From Sphingobacterium sp. (GTDB taxonomy: Bacteria; Bacteroidota; Bacteroidia; Sphingobacteriales; Sphingobacteriaceae): DNA of 64,000 nt. This document shows, piece by piece, positions 7,234 through 16,120 of the stretch. The position numbers and the translations under genes were made by a program. The DNA lies in the NCBI GenBank assembly GCA_031286695.1, contig JAITTY010000005.1:434001-498000 (forward strand), read 5' to 3'. Numbering within the stretch: the first letter of the stretch is position 1; each line of letters opens with the position of its first letter. The notes below the pieces were generated by a model. That model had not been told where the DNA came from, ran no database searches, and worked only from the letters and a program-made list of their open reading frames with translations.

Positions 7234-9267
7234 TTAATTGATAAGGAGTGTTCCTTGGTTATTTAATTGCTTCTTATAGTGCTGCACTTTGTTTTTTAAT
7301 TGCTGTTTGTCTGCTATTTCGCAAGGTTTACCGTCCAACTGGTAGAGTCCATCGACCATGACTCGCTGTTTATTGAGCGCGAGCAGCATCGGAATATCGC
7401 CCCAATGGAGAATACCGGGAATATGGATCGCCATATTGTAGCTGTCCAGCGCTCCCGTTGCACTCGGCAAATAACTGATGGGGAGCTCGCGAAGCAGTAA
7501 TTCCTGTTCTGAGGTATTCAGCACATTGCTGATCAATGCTGCTATGGCCGTCTCCCGATCTGCAATCAAGAGCTGCTTGCAGGACTTATATTCTTGTTGC
7601 AGATAAGTATTGACAAGCCCAATTTCAGACGCCCAAATCCCCATCATGCTACTACCCATCCAGAGCAGTGAGCGCGAAAGTGTATGAAAGCGCGGTAACG
7701 CTCCATCGATTTTATCAGCAGTAGCTGAAGAGCGCTCACCGAGCCCAAAGAGATCTATGAGCACCACTCCCTCACCTTTACTGCGAAGCGCCTCAATTTC
7801 CTGCATAGCGACCTGTTGCTTACCAATCGAGGGGAAATAGACATGTAATGTATTTGAGTTGGTAAGAGGCGGGCTTATCAATAACGGAATCAGCTGTCGC
7901 GTCGATGTCTCCAATAGAACCCGTTGCCAGCCCTGTTGCGATTCCAACGTCTGAACACGCAGCAAACTATCGGTACCCCCTGTATAAAGTAATGCCCGCA
8001 GTTGTTTTTTGTAATCCACTTTATCCAGAGTGGATGTTGCAATCCGTGATTCGGTCCGACTAAATTCACGGCTGATAAAATCCGGTATACTGAGGATCAG
8101 CTCTTGCTTGACCCCATGATTCAGTACTGCAAGCTCATTTGTATCCAAGAGAAGCACATTGTCCAACTGCAATCCTTTCTCGCGCATCACACCAAATGTC
8201 CCATCAAACCAATTTATCATACTTATATTCATTTCTGTGGTATAGCTATGTGGTTCATCAAAAAGCTCATAATCGATCCGTTCAGGTACCCCTTGCCGCG
8301 CAAAAGCTTCCTTAGCTATACGAAAAGACTTGAGCATCTGATGAGCGTTGAAAGCAGCGTTACCATCTTTAAGTGCCGAAATAATCTTAATTGCCTTAGG
8401 CGCCATTACCTGTAACAGTTGTCCTTCTTCAAAATGCAGGAGTCCATTGGGATGGAGTTCGCAGACACAATTGCTGTTCATGATATAGGCGCGGAAAGTT
8501 CCGACGCTGACGACAGGAACGGCGGCCTTGATCCGCGGATCCATAGCCGCGAGCCACATCGTCTGATTGCCACCACCACTGGCCCCGGTAGCCCCAATCC
8601 TTTCGGGATCTACCTCAGGTAAGCTACAGAGCAGATCAATGGCACGACTGTTTTCAAGTAGCTGTATACCCATCAGAGGTGTGCCCAAATCGAGCAGTGC
8701 CGACCCAAGATTAGCTCCATGATACTCGTGCTGATGCCCACGTCCGCGCTCGCCAGACCCTATGGCGTCGATACAAAGACATACATAGCCGTTGGATGCC
8801 AACATATGAGCCGTACGCTGAACAATCTCACTTCGCCGCCCCGGTGGCCAATGTCCGTGGCTATTGAGTATTGCTGGAAACGGTCCCTTGCCTTTTGGCA
8901 CATATAAGCTTGCGGGAACATACAGCCCAGGCAAGCTCTGAAAGATCAGGCTGTGAATGGTATAATTGTCCTGCTCAATTGACGAAATCAGCTGCATGTC
9001 CAGTGACGGAATAGCATATCCTTCCAGTTTCAGGTTTTTTCTGACCAACTGAACAATATCTTGCGTATTTGCAGCTTTCTCGCAATCCAAAGCCTTGATA
9101 AGTTGTTCTGCCTGATCTTCCACCATGACCTTTATCGGGTCTATCTCAGCAGGTATGGCCAATACGCTGGGCAAGGCCGCTTGTTGTTGTTGTTGTTGTG
9201 CTTGAATGCTCGAATTTAATCCCATAAGAATACCGAAAGAAACTAACCAGATCTTGAAGTCTATCAT
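7234..9267 (-). CDS. secreted two-domain alpha/beta hydrolase (acetylxylan-esterase-like)
   Basis: 677 aa with a Sec signal peptide (about 1-23), then a run of six glutamines (24-29) encoded by a CAA tract. The first hydrolase domain (about 110-365) has an H-G-H-W oxyanion-region motif (138-140), C-I-D-A-I-G-S-G-E-R (165-174), nucleophile Ser230 in G-A-S-G-G (228-232) and a likely catalytic His340 in D-E-P-H-S-Y. The second half repeats part of this pattern (V-L-I-D-L-F-G-L-G-E-R) but lacks a G-x-S-x-G nucleophile, so it looks degenerate. The family is linked to acetyl xylan and related esterases. In this operon it may remove O-acyl groups from an amino-sugar glycan before GH109 acts; that role is inferred. 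It follows susD by 15 bp. Confidence 0.75.
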   Translation of the reverse strand: MIDFKIWLVSFGILMGLNSSIQAQQQQQQAALPSVLAIPAEIDPIKVMVEDQAEQLIKALDCEKAANTQDIVQLVRKNLKLEGYAIPSLDMQLISSIEQDNYTIHSLIFQSLPGLYVPASLYVPKGKGPFPAILNSHGHWPPGRRSEIVQRTAHMLASNGYVCLCIDAIGSGERGRGHQHEYHGANLGSALLDLGTPLMGIQLLENSRAIDLLCSLPEVDPERIGATGASGGGNQTMWLAAMDPRIKAAVPVVSVGTFRAYIMNSNCVCELHPNGLLHFEEGQLLQVMAPKAIKIISALKDGNAAFNAHQMLKSFRIAKEAFARQGVPERIDYELFDEPHSYTTEMNISMINWFDGTFGVMREKGLQLDNVLLLDTNELAVLNHGVKQELILSIPDFISREFSRTESRIATSTLDKVDYKKQLRALLYTGGTDSLLRVQTLESQQGWQRVLLETSTRQLIPLLISPPLTNSNTLHVYFPSIGKQQVAMQEIEALRSKGEGVVLIDLFGLGERSSATADKIDGALPRFHTLSRSLLWMGSSMMGIWASEIGLVNTYLQQEYKSCKQLLIADRETAIAALISNVLNTSEQELLLRELPISYLPSATGALDSYNMAIHIPGILHWGDIPMLLALNKQRVMVDGLYQLDGKPCEIADKQQLKNKVQHYKKQLNNQGTLLIN

Positions 9268-9282
9268 TGTAATTTACCCAAT

Positions 9283-10830
9283 TTAGTCCACATCCCACCA
9301 GAGTTTGGTTGCCGCATTGTCTGTACCGCCAAGCAGCGCACGTCCTTTGCTCAGTTCAACCAGATTGTCTGTCGCCTCGGTCAGTGGATAAGGCAATCTT
9401 TTAATAAATGTCCCAATAGGCAGGTCTGCGTTGTCGGACTGGATCAATGAATACATTTTTGGGAATCCTGTACGCCTGTATTCCGCCCAAGCCTCCATAC
9501 CATTGGGATAGATCGCCAACCACTTCTGTACGCCGATCTGTTCACGCTGTTCGGCCACGCTTGTTGCCCATTTGACGGGGATATTGGCTACAGCCGGCGA
9601 ATTATGATAATCGCCTGGAGCGATAGGCACATGGTTTGATGCGATGTAATTACTGATCTGCGTAGCATCTGTAACGCCCCATTGTTCCATACTTGTTTTG
9701 ATGCCTTCCTCGTACAGTTGCTTGGCCTCACCGCCCATATTCCAGCCATTCAACGCCCCTTCGGCGCGTAAGAAAAAAGATTCGGCAGCACACATCACAT
9801 GGAAATTCTGGGTAAAATTTCCTTCAATAGCCACGCCATTGTAACGTACCCAATAGGTGCCTACATTGGAATTGGAGCCTGACTGATTACGTACGTTCCC
9901 TAAATCCGTGGCCGTAGCCCCATTTCGTACGCTATTGAATGCCTTTCCAATATAACTGGGTTGAAAATAAATACCTAAACGTGGATCGGCATAGCCTTTT
10001 AGGTATGAAGCAATAGTGGAACTCATTGAAAATTCGTTCCATACGGCAACTTGCGCCAATCCATTGGTATCATTTCCAGAAAGGGATTTGAGCATACTGG
10101 CATTGTGCGTATTGCTAGACATCAGACCGGCAGCAACAGCTGCTTCTGCTTCGACTTTTGCTTGATTGGCATCCACCTTAGCGATACGCAAGGCCAACCG
10201 CAAACGGAGCGAATTAGCAAATCTGATCCAGTTTTCGGTGTTTCCATCGAAGATCAGGTCGTATCCCTGAAAGATTTTCGTTCCGGCTGGTAAGGCCTTC
10301 AGATTGGCGACCGCTGTAGTCAATTTTTCAAAGAAATCTGCATAGATCTTATCCATGGCGTCATAAGGAATAACGTCGTTGGCCTCGGCAGCACCGAAAT
10401 AGGGTATCGGTCCAAATTGGTCTGTTAGCCGATGAAAGGCATACACCCACATGATATTGGCCAATGCAGCCTCACCTGATTTGGGTTCTGTATTTTCGAG
10501 AATGCTTTTGAGCTGTGGTGCGGTATCGACATAAATAACTGTCCAAAACCGGCGCTGCCAATCCGGAGTAAGCAGATAACGGTCTGTACTAAACGAATTC
10601 GTAGTGAGTGCAAAATATTGGGCATATAGATCCGGCCCCAGATTTTGCACTGTTTGATAAAAAGATCTATTCATTGCAGCCGAAGACTGTGCCTTGGCAA
10701 ACATAAAGGGTAATTCACGCTGTGTGATCACCGTGATATTGTTGGGATCGGTATTGATATCCTGAAAGTCCTTGGTACAGGACAACAAGCTTAGTGCGAA
10801 TAGCGAAGTAAAGAGGGTGCTTTTTTTCAT
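9283..10830 (-). CDS. SusD/RagB-like outer-membrane lipoprotein (SusD-like_2 type)
   Basis: 515 aa with a lipoprotein signal (L-S-L-L-S-C, cysteine at about 18) followed by T-K-D-F-Q-D-I-N-T-D-P-N-N, the typical start of the SusD-like_2 branch. TPR-like helices follow; the C-terminal part contains W-L-A-I-Y-P-N-G-M-E-A-W-A-E-Y-R-R-T-G-F-P, another hallmark of this branch. It is the surface glycan-binding lid of the SusC channel encoded 11 bp upstream. Within the amino-sugar locus it probably captures GalNAc/GlcNAc-containing oligosaccharides. ATG start, intact. Confidence 0.9.
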   Translation of the reverse strand: MKKSTLFTSLFALSLLSCTKDFQDINTDPNNITVITQRELPFMFAKAQSSAAMNRSFYQTVQNLGPDLYAQYFALTTNSFSTDRYLLTPDWQRRFWTVIYVDTAPQLKSILENTEPKSGEAALANIMWVYAFHRLTDQFGPIPYFGAAEANDVIPYDAMDKIYADFFEKLTTAVANLKALPAGTKIFQGYDLIFDGNTENWIRFANSLRLRLALRIAKVDANQAKVEAEAAVAAGLMSSNTHNASMLKSLSGNDTNGLAQVAVWNEFSMSSTIASYLKGYADPRLGIYFQPSYIGKAFNSVRNGATATDLGNVRNQSGSNSNVGTYWVRYNGVAIEGNFTQNFHVMCAAESFFLRAEGALNGWNMGGEAKQLYEEGIKTSMEQWGVTDATQISNYIASNHVPIAPGDYHNSPAVANIPVKWATSVAEQREQIGVQKWLAIYPNGMEAWAEYRRTGFPKMYSLIQSDNADLPIGTFIKRLPYPLTEATDNLVELSKGRALLGGTDNAATKLWWDVD

Positions 10831-10841
10831 TGTTCAAGGAT

Positions 10842-13800
10842 TTAAAAAGTTAACTTAACATTCAGTCCAAAGGAACGGACAGTAGGCGGCAAGCCCACTT
10901 CAATTCCCTGAAAATTACCCGCTCCCAATGCTGCTTCAGGATCTATGGGGTTGTCTGTTTTGCCTATTCCCGGAATATCCAATTTGGATTTTCCACGATA
11001 AAAGAAAAATAGGTTGCGGCCCGTCAGCATGAGCTGTGCACCTTTGATCGCAGCGGTATTTTTGAGGTTAAATTTGTAACTGACAGATAGTTCACGTAAG
11101 CGGACATTGGTCATATCATAGGTAAAGAATTCTCCCCAGGCATCGCGTCCGTTCTGCGATACACGGGTCCAAAGCTGCTGCGCTGTGATAGCCTTGGCAT
11201 TCGCTGCGCCACTCGCGTCCACGGCATCCAGCACCAGCCCCCCTTCCCGGTAATCTGTGGTATAATCCGCTACTCCGAAAGCCGCTAGATAAGCCGAGGT
11301 ACCCGATACGATCTCACCACCAATACGTGTATCAATCAAGGTATTGATCGTAAAATTCTTATAGCGGACCGAATTTGACCAGCCCAATAAGGCCTTAGGG
11401 TTAAAATTGCCTAATTTTTGATTCGCTTCGACCACCGGCAACCCGCTATCGTCAACCACATATTTCCCTGTCGCCGCATCCCTTTTCCACTTATAACCGT
11501 AAAGATCCCCGTATTTCTCCCCTTCATTGACGACAACAGAGGCATATTTGGTACTTTCGGTAATCGTTGCTCGTTTTGTCCTCTCGTGCAGTTCAATCAC
11601 TTTATTGGTATTGGCTGCAAAATTGAAAGTGGTCTGCCATTCTAGATTTTCTTTTTTTATAGGCGACGCAGTTAATTGGACCTCAATTCCCTTATTTGCT
11701 ATATTTCCCGCGTTGATGTATTGCCTGCTAAAACCGCTTGCCATTGGCAATCCAAGAAACAAAAGCTGATTAACTGTATTACTTTTGTACATCGTCAAGT
11801 CAAACCCCAATCTGTTGGCAAAGAATTTCATATCCAGTCCCGCTTCATAGGATTTGGTCAGCTCAGGTTTCAATTCTGGGATTGCCTTTATTGGTGAACG
11901 AGAGATAAATCCTTTTCCCGCACCGAGCCCAAAAGAATACAATTGTTGAAGCAGATAGGGATTCGCATCGTTACCGACCTGCGTATAGGAAGCCCTTAGC
12001 TTGCCATAACTGATCCAGGCTGGCAACTTGAGCCATTCATTGAAAATAGTGGATACGCCGATTGAGGGATAGAAATAACTGTGTGGAGATTTTAAGGTTG
12101 AGGTCCAGTCGTTTCGTGCCGTCATATCGAGAAAGGTATGATTAAAAAAGGCCAGCTGTGCACTTCCATAGACCGAATTTAGACGTCGTTGGTAACCATT
12201 GATAAGTAGAAATTCTGGCGTTGTAGCCATCGTTAGACTAAACTCATTTGGTACGGACAGGCCGTTGGCCATATTCTGAAAGCTACTGTACTCCCGATTT
12301 AAGGAACTTGCACCAACATTATAGCTAATTTTGACCGCCTCATTAAGTGTATTATTTCCATTGAACAACAAATCAAAGTTGCGTTCCTGATAGCGCGCAT
12401 GTGTTTCATAATATTTACCTCCAGGGCGGACATCGCCAAGAGAAACAGTACCTGCGTAGAATGCCCCGGTTGTCTTATCAATGTATTTATCATAACTGAA
12501 CCTTCCCATTACATTTAGCCAATCCGTCAACTGATAGGTTGCCGAACCCAATGCGGTAATGCGATCGCGTACTTCATTGACCGAGGTACGGTTGGTACTC
12601 CAATAAGGATTGTCGTATACAGCAGAACCGGACCAGTACTTCCGTCGCGGCTCACCGGTAACCGGATCAATATCCTCAAAATCTTTAAGTTCAGCCTTAT
12701 CCATATCCCGTGGCATCACATACACTTCCACTGGGATTCCCATATCGCCTAAACGCGGGCGATTGTCAATCTGCTGGTTAACGTAATTGAGTTTTACATC
12801 TGTTTTTAGTTTTGGGATCAGTTCCGTATTTATGCGAAGATTCAAGCTATTCCGTTTCAAGTCGTTACCAGGAATAATACCTCCAATTTTATTGTTTGTA
12901 TAAGAAACATACCCCTGCACCTTTTCCGTCCCTCCATAGGTGCTAATACTATTGTTGAAGGAACTCGCATTTTCAAAGAAATCGCGGACATTATTTTTAT
13001 AGGTTTGCCCTTGTGGTCCCCAGCTCTCACCGACATTCGTACCACTGACACCTCCATTTCCCCGCCCGTAGGTATTCTGGAATTTACTGAGCAAGTTGAC
13101 CTGATCCAAGGATGCACTACCATTGTAATCAATATTATACCGACCAGCCTTACCTTGTTTAGTTGTAATCAGTATGGCACCATTTGCGGCCCTGCTTCCG
13201 TATAGTGCAGCAGCCGAAGGACCTTTGAGCACATTGATGGATTCTATATCGTCCGGGTTGATATTCGCGGCGCCATCGCTCGTCCCATAATTGTAAGTTG
13301 TTCCGGTAGCTTGTTGTGCACTGGAATTATCATAAGGTACACCATCTACCACGATGAGCGCATTGTTATTACCGGAGATGGACTTGTTGCCCCGCAAAAC
13401 CACTTTGGCGGAAGCACCGGGTCCCGTAGCCGCCGTAGTCACAACAGCACCCGCGACTTTACCCGTCAGACTACTCAGCACGTTGCCACTGTTGTCGCGG
13501 GCATCATTGACTGCACTTCCATCCAGTTGTTGTGTCGCATAGGTCAGCCCCCTGGTCTGACGTTTGATACCCAACGCGGTAACTACCACTTCATCAATCT
13601 GTTGACTTTCTTCGTTAAGAGCTATCTGGAGATTACCAGTTGATGGAACAGCAATTTCGAGTGTCTTAAAACCCAGCAGCGAAACTTTGAGCCTATCCCC
13701 TGCATTCGCTCTGATATTAAAATTTCCCTGTTTGTCTGTCCGTGCTGCAACAGGCATACTCAGATTGGTGATCGTTACACCTTCCAAGGCGGTATGATCG

Positions 13801-13925
13801 GTCGCATTGGTGACACGTCCCTGTATTGTTGTAGTCTGTGCCGTAGCGATACCTGTCCAAAGGAAGAGACAGCTCAGCATCGTGCCTACTGAAAATGTTC
13901 GATTACTGTGGATATGAACTATCAT
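10842..13925 (-). CDS. SusC/RagA-like TonB-dependent outer-membrane transporter
   Basis: 1027 aa. Signal peptide to about residue 29 (ending T-A-Q), a CarboxypepD_reg-like beta-sandwich (about 30-110), a short linker containing I-D-E-V-V-V-T-A-L-G, the plug domain (about 120-255, with V-V-D-G-V-P-Y-D-N and L-Y-G-S-R-A-A-N-G-A-I), and a long beta-barrel ending in an aromatic residue (L-T-F). There is no STN domain, which fits regulation by LacI rather than by FecI/FecR signalling. It imports oligosaccharides into the periplasm with energy from TonB-ExbBD. As first gene of the operon it should carry the main promoter; a palindromic operator candidate lies about 105 bp upstream. Confidence 0.93.
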   Translation of the reverse strand: MIVHIHSNRTFSVGTMLSCLFLWTGIATAQTTTIQGRVTNATDHTALEGVTITNLSMPVAARTDKQGNFNIRANAGDRLKVSLLGFKTLEIAVPSTGNLQIALNEESQQIDEVVVTALGIKRQTRGLTYATQQLDGSAVNDARDNSGNVLSSLTGKVAGAVVTTAATGPGASAKVVLRGNKSISGNNNALIVVDGVPYDNSSAQQATGTTYNYGTSDGAANINPDDIESINVLKGPSAAALYGSRAANGAILITTKQGKAGRYNIDYNGSASLDQVNLLSKFQNTYGRGNGGVSGTNVGESWGPQGQTYKNNVRDFFENASSFNNSISTYGGTEKVQGYVSYTNNKIGGIIPGNDLKRNSLNLRINTELIPKLKTDVKLNYVNQQIDNRPRLGDMGIPVEVYVMPRDMDKAELKDFEDIDPVTGEPRRKYWSGSAVYDNPYWSTNRTSVNEVRDRITALGSATYQLTDWLNVMGRFSYDKYIDKTTGAFYAGTVSLGDVRPGGKYYETHARYQERNFDLLFNGNNTLNEAVKISYNVGASSLNREYSSFQNMANGLSVPNEFSLTMATTPEFLLINGYQRRLNSVYGSAQLAFFNHTFLDMTARNDWTSTLKSPHSYFYPSIGVSTIFNEWLKLPAWISYGKLRASYTQVGNDANPYLLQQLYSFGLGAGKGFISRSPIKAIPELKPELTKSYEAGLDMKFFANRLGFDLTMYKSNTVNQLLFLGLPMASGFSRQYINAGNIANKGIEVQLTASPIKKENLEWQTTFNFAANTNKVIELHERTKRATITESTKYASVVVNEGEKYGDLYGYKWKRDAATGKYVVDDSGLPVVEANQKLGNFNPKALLGWSNSVRYKNFTINTLIDTRIGGEIVSGTSAYLAAFGVADYTTDYREGGLVLDAVDASGAANAKAITAQQLWTRVSQNGRDAWGEFFTYDMTNVRLRELSVSYKFNLKNTAAIKGAQLMLTGRNLFFFYRGKSKLDIPGIGKTDNPIDPEAALGAGNFQGIEVGLPPTVRSFGLNVKLTF

Positions 13926-14249
13926 AATTTATCCATTTAGGGTTGAGATTTTTAGTTTATTCAATTGCGTTATAACTCAAAGAAAGACCTAAAAGCCTAA
14001 AAATCCAACACTTTCACCGGATAAAGTAGCGGTAACGTTATCGAAAATCACGGTCCCTTTAGCACCCAACATAGCACTTAATTAGGAACACATTTTCCAT
14101 CAAAAAACTTACAATATAATTTAAGAGTAATAAAAATCCGTAAAAAAAAGTATTTAAATAACCTATTGATTACTTTTAAATTTAAAAAAGTGATCAATAA
14201 GAAATTAAAAAACTTAATTATGATTTTAAGTGTGGTTTGAAACTTCCGC
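13926..14249. other. intergenic region upstream of susC and downstream of cstA
   Basis: 324 bp, AT-rich. It holds the LacI-type palindrome at 14030-14043, presumably together with the promoter of the minus-strand amino-sugar operon. I see no coding sequence I believe, no clear TAnnTTTG on the minus strand, and no strong terminator for cstA, although several short A/T runs occur at 14100-14230. Confidence 0.6.
14030..14043. promoter_or_regulatory. candidate LacI-family operator
   Basis: CGGTAACGTTATCG is a palindrome over 14 bp with a single mismatched pair (12 of 14 bases match the reverse complement), centred on a CG step as in many LacI-family operators. It lies 104 bp upstream of the susC ATG at 13925, at the promoter end of the operon whose distal end faces the lacI gene. 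Binding is inferred. Confidence 0.55.
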
Positions 14250-16091
14250 TTAACGATCAACCAATTCCTTGACAGATTCTCCATTTTGGTCGATAAATTT
14301 AGCCTCAGTTTTAAATAACTGATACCATTTTCGGAACGTGCCTATAAAGACAAGCAGCATCAAAAGCATGGCCAATATAGCCAATAAAGCTAATAGCAGC
14401 TGTCCCTTAGGCAAATAAATATCCATCACCTGTAGATAGCCAGCCCAAAAGGTAATCCCGGCCATAAATACGCCCGGAATTGCCGTAATTAAGGCATATT
14501 TCCCCCGGTTCATCCGAATAAGCATCGTCGTACATACAATAAGGCCACAGGCAGCCAACAGCTGGTTGCTGATTCCAAATAGCGGCCAGATACTGCTTAC
14601 ATTTCCCGTAAAAACAAGATAGCCCCATGAAAAAGTAAAAATAGCGCTGCATAACCAAATGCCCGGTTTCCAATCCTTGTCTTTAAAAACCGGGAAGATA
14701 TTGCCCAGCATTTCCTGCAAAAAGAACCGTCCGACTCGCGTACCGGCATCGATAGCTGTAAGAATAAAAACGGCTTCAAACATGATAGCAAAATTATACC
14801 AATAAGCCATCACATTGTCCATAAAGGGAACTTTATCAAAAATATGGGCCATCCCGACAGCCAAGGACACGGCTCCCCCCGTACGGCCGTGAAGGTCTAC
14901 TCCTATACGATCTGAAAAATGCTGCAAATCTACCGCTTTTAATTCGGGATACTGAGCCAAAAAATGTGCATAGTCACCGACTGGTGTGTTGATCGCAAAA
15001 TAGTCGCCGGGCAGTAAGGTGCAGGCAGCAATCAATGCCATTAAGGCAACAAATCCCTCCACCAGCATTGCACCATAGCCCACAAAAAGAATTTCCCTTT
15101 CGGTTCCCAACATCTTAGGCGTTGTTCCGGTGGCAATAATCGCATGGAAACCCGAAATTGCACCGCAAGCGATCACGATAAAGATAAAAGGCAGCACAGG
15201 TCCGCCGATCACAGGTCCACCGCCATGGATAAAATCGGTCAGTGCTGGCATCTGTATGGTGGGATGCACAAACACAATGCCTACGGCCAGCATCAGGATC
15301 GTACCGATCTTGAGATAAGTGGAAAGGTAATCGCGTGGTACCAGAAGCAGCCAGATGGGTAAGACTGAAGCTAAAAATCCGTAAATAGCAATCGCGATTG
15401 AAATGGTCTTCACATCCCAATCGAACAGGTTATGAACGATCGGAATCTCCATCAAACGATGTCCAGCAATGATGCCAACGATCAACAAAATACCCCCCAA
15501 TACACTGGCCAACGCAACAGATCCTGTTTTATACCGCATCAGAAGTCCCATAAAAATCGCAATTGGCATGGTCAGAATAATGGTAAATAAGGACCAGGGG
15601 GCTTCGTGCATGGCGCTAATGCAGGCCAGGGACAGCCCGGCCAAAGTGAGGATCAGAATAAACAGAACGGCTATACCGGCTATACCACCGACAACGGGGC
15701 CGATCTCCTTGGACGCAATGGTAGCAAGACTCTGCCCTTTGTGCCGTACAGAAGCAAACAGAACAACCATATCATGCACACCACCGCCCAGGACACAGCC
15801 GATCAAAATCCAAAGTGCCCCAGGAAGATAACCAAACTGTGCAGCCAGCACCGGACCTACCAATGGTCCTGCCGCGGCTATTGCGGCAAAATGATGCCCA
15901 AACAAGACCTTACGGTCCGTCTTAACGTAATCATGGCCATCAGCAAACTCAACCGCTGGAGTTGCTACCGCATCGTTGAGACGTAGCACTTTCTGCGCCA
16001 TAAAAATTCCGTAAAAGCGATATGCGAGCGCAAAAATTAAAATTGACGCAAAAACCAGCGTGAGGGCATTCATATTAGCCAAATCCATCAT
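14250..16091 (-). CDS. cstA: CstA-family inner-membrane transporter
   Basis: 613 aa, the short form of the carbon-starvation protein A family (E. coli CstA and BtsT are about 700 aa). About 16 hydrophobic segments are visible. Family signatures include F-G-H-H-F-A-A-I-A-A-A-G-P-L-V-G-P near residues 64-80 and G-G-G-V-H-D-M-V-V-L-F near 102-112. Characterised members import pyruvate and/or peptides. The ATG lies 29 bp after the stop of the first FAD-oxidoreductase gene on the same strand with no visible terminator, so it appears to be the last gene of the FecI/FecR-SusC/D locus. What it would carry in that setting is unknown; generic starvation uptake is the conservative view. Confidence 0.9.
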   Translation of the reverse strand: MMDLANMNALTLVFASILIFALAYRFYGIFMAQKVLRLNDAVATPAVEFADGHDYVKTDRKVLFGHHFAAIAAAGPLVGPVLAAQFGYLPGALWILIGCVLGGGVHDMVVLFASVRHKGQSLATIASKEIGPVVGGIAGIAVLFILILTLAGLSLACISAMHEAPWSLFTIILTMPIAIFMGLLMRYKTGSVALASVLGGILLIVGIIAGHRLMEIPIVHNLFDWDVKTISIAIAIYGFLASVLPIWLLLVPRDYLSTYLKIGTILMLAVGIVFVHPTIQMPALTDFIHGGGPVIGGPVLPFIFIVIACGAISGFHAIIATGTTPKMLGTEREILFVGYGAMLVEGFVALMALIAACTLLPGDYFAINTPVGDYAHFLAQYPELKAVDLQHFSDRIGVDLHGRTGGAVSLAVGMAHIFDKVPFMDNVMAYWYNFAIMFEAVFILTAIDAGTRVGRFFLQEMLGNIFPVFKDKDWKPGIWLCSAIFTFSWGYLVFTGNVSSIWPLFGISNQLLAACGLIVCTTMLIRMNRGKYALITAIPGVFMAGITFWAGYLQVMDIYLPKGQLLLALLAILAMLLMLLVFIGTFRKWYQLFKTEAKFIDQNGESVKELVDR

Positions 16092-16120
16092 ATATCTAAG
16101 TATAATTCTAACGCAATATA

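Noticed and set aside
9181..9196. TTG trinucleotide tract as a phase-variable repeat
   Set aside because: It is an in-frame CAA (Gln) run in the esterase; length changes in threes would not switch the gene off.
14078..14284. 68-codon minus-strand frame overlapping the end of cstA
   Set aside because: Lys/Phe/Ile-rich translation of AT-rich spacer that runs into cstA in another frame; no family resemblance.
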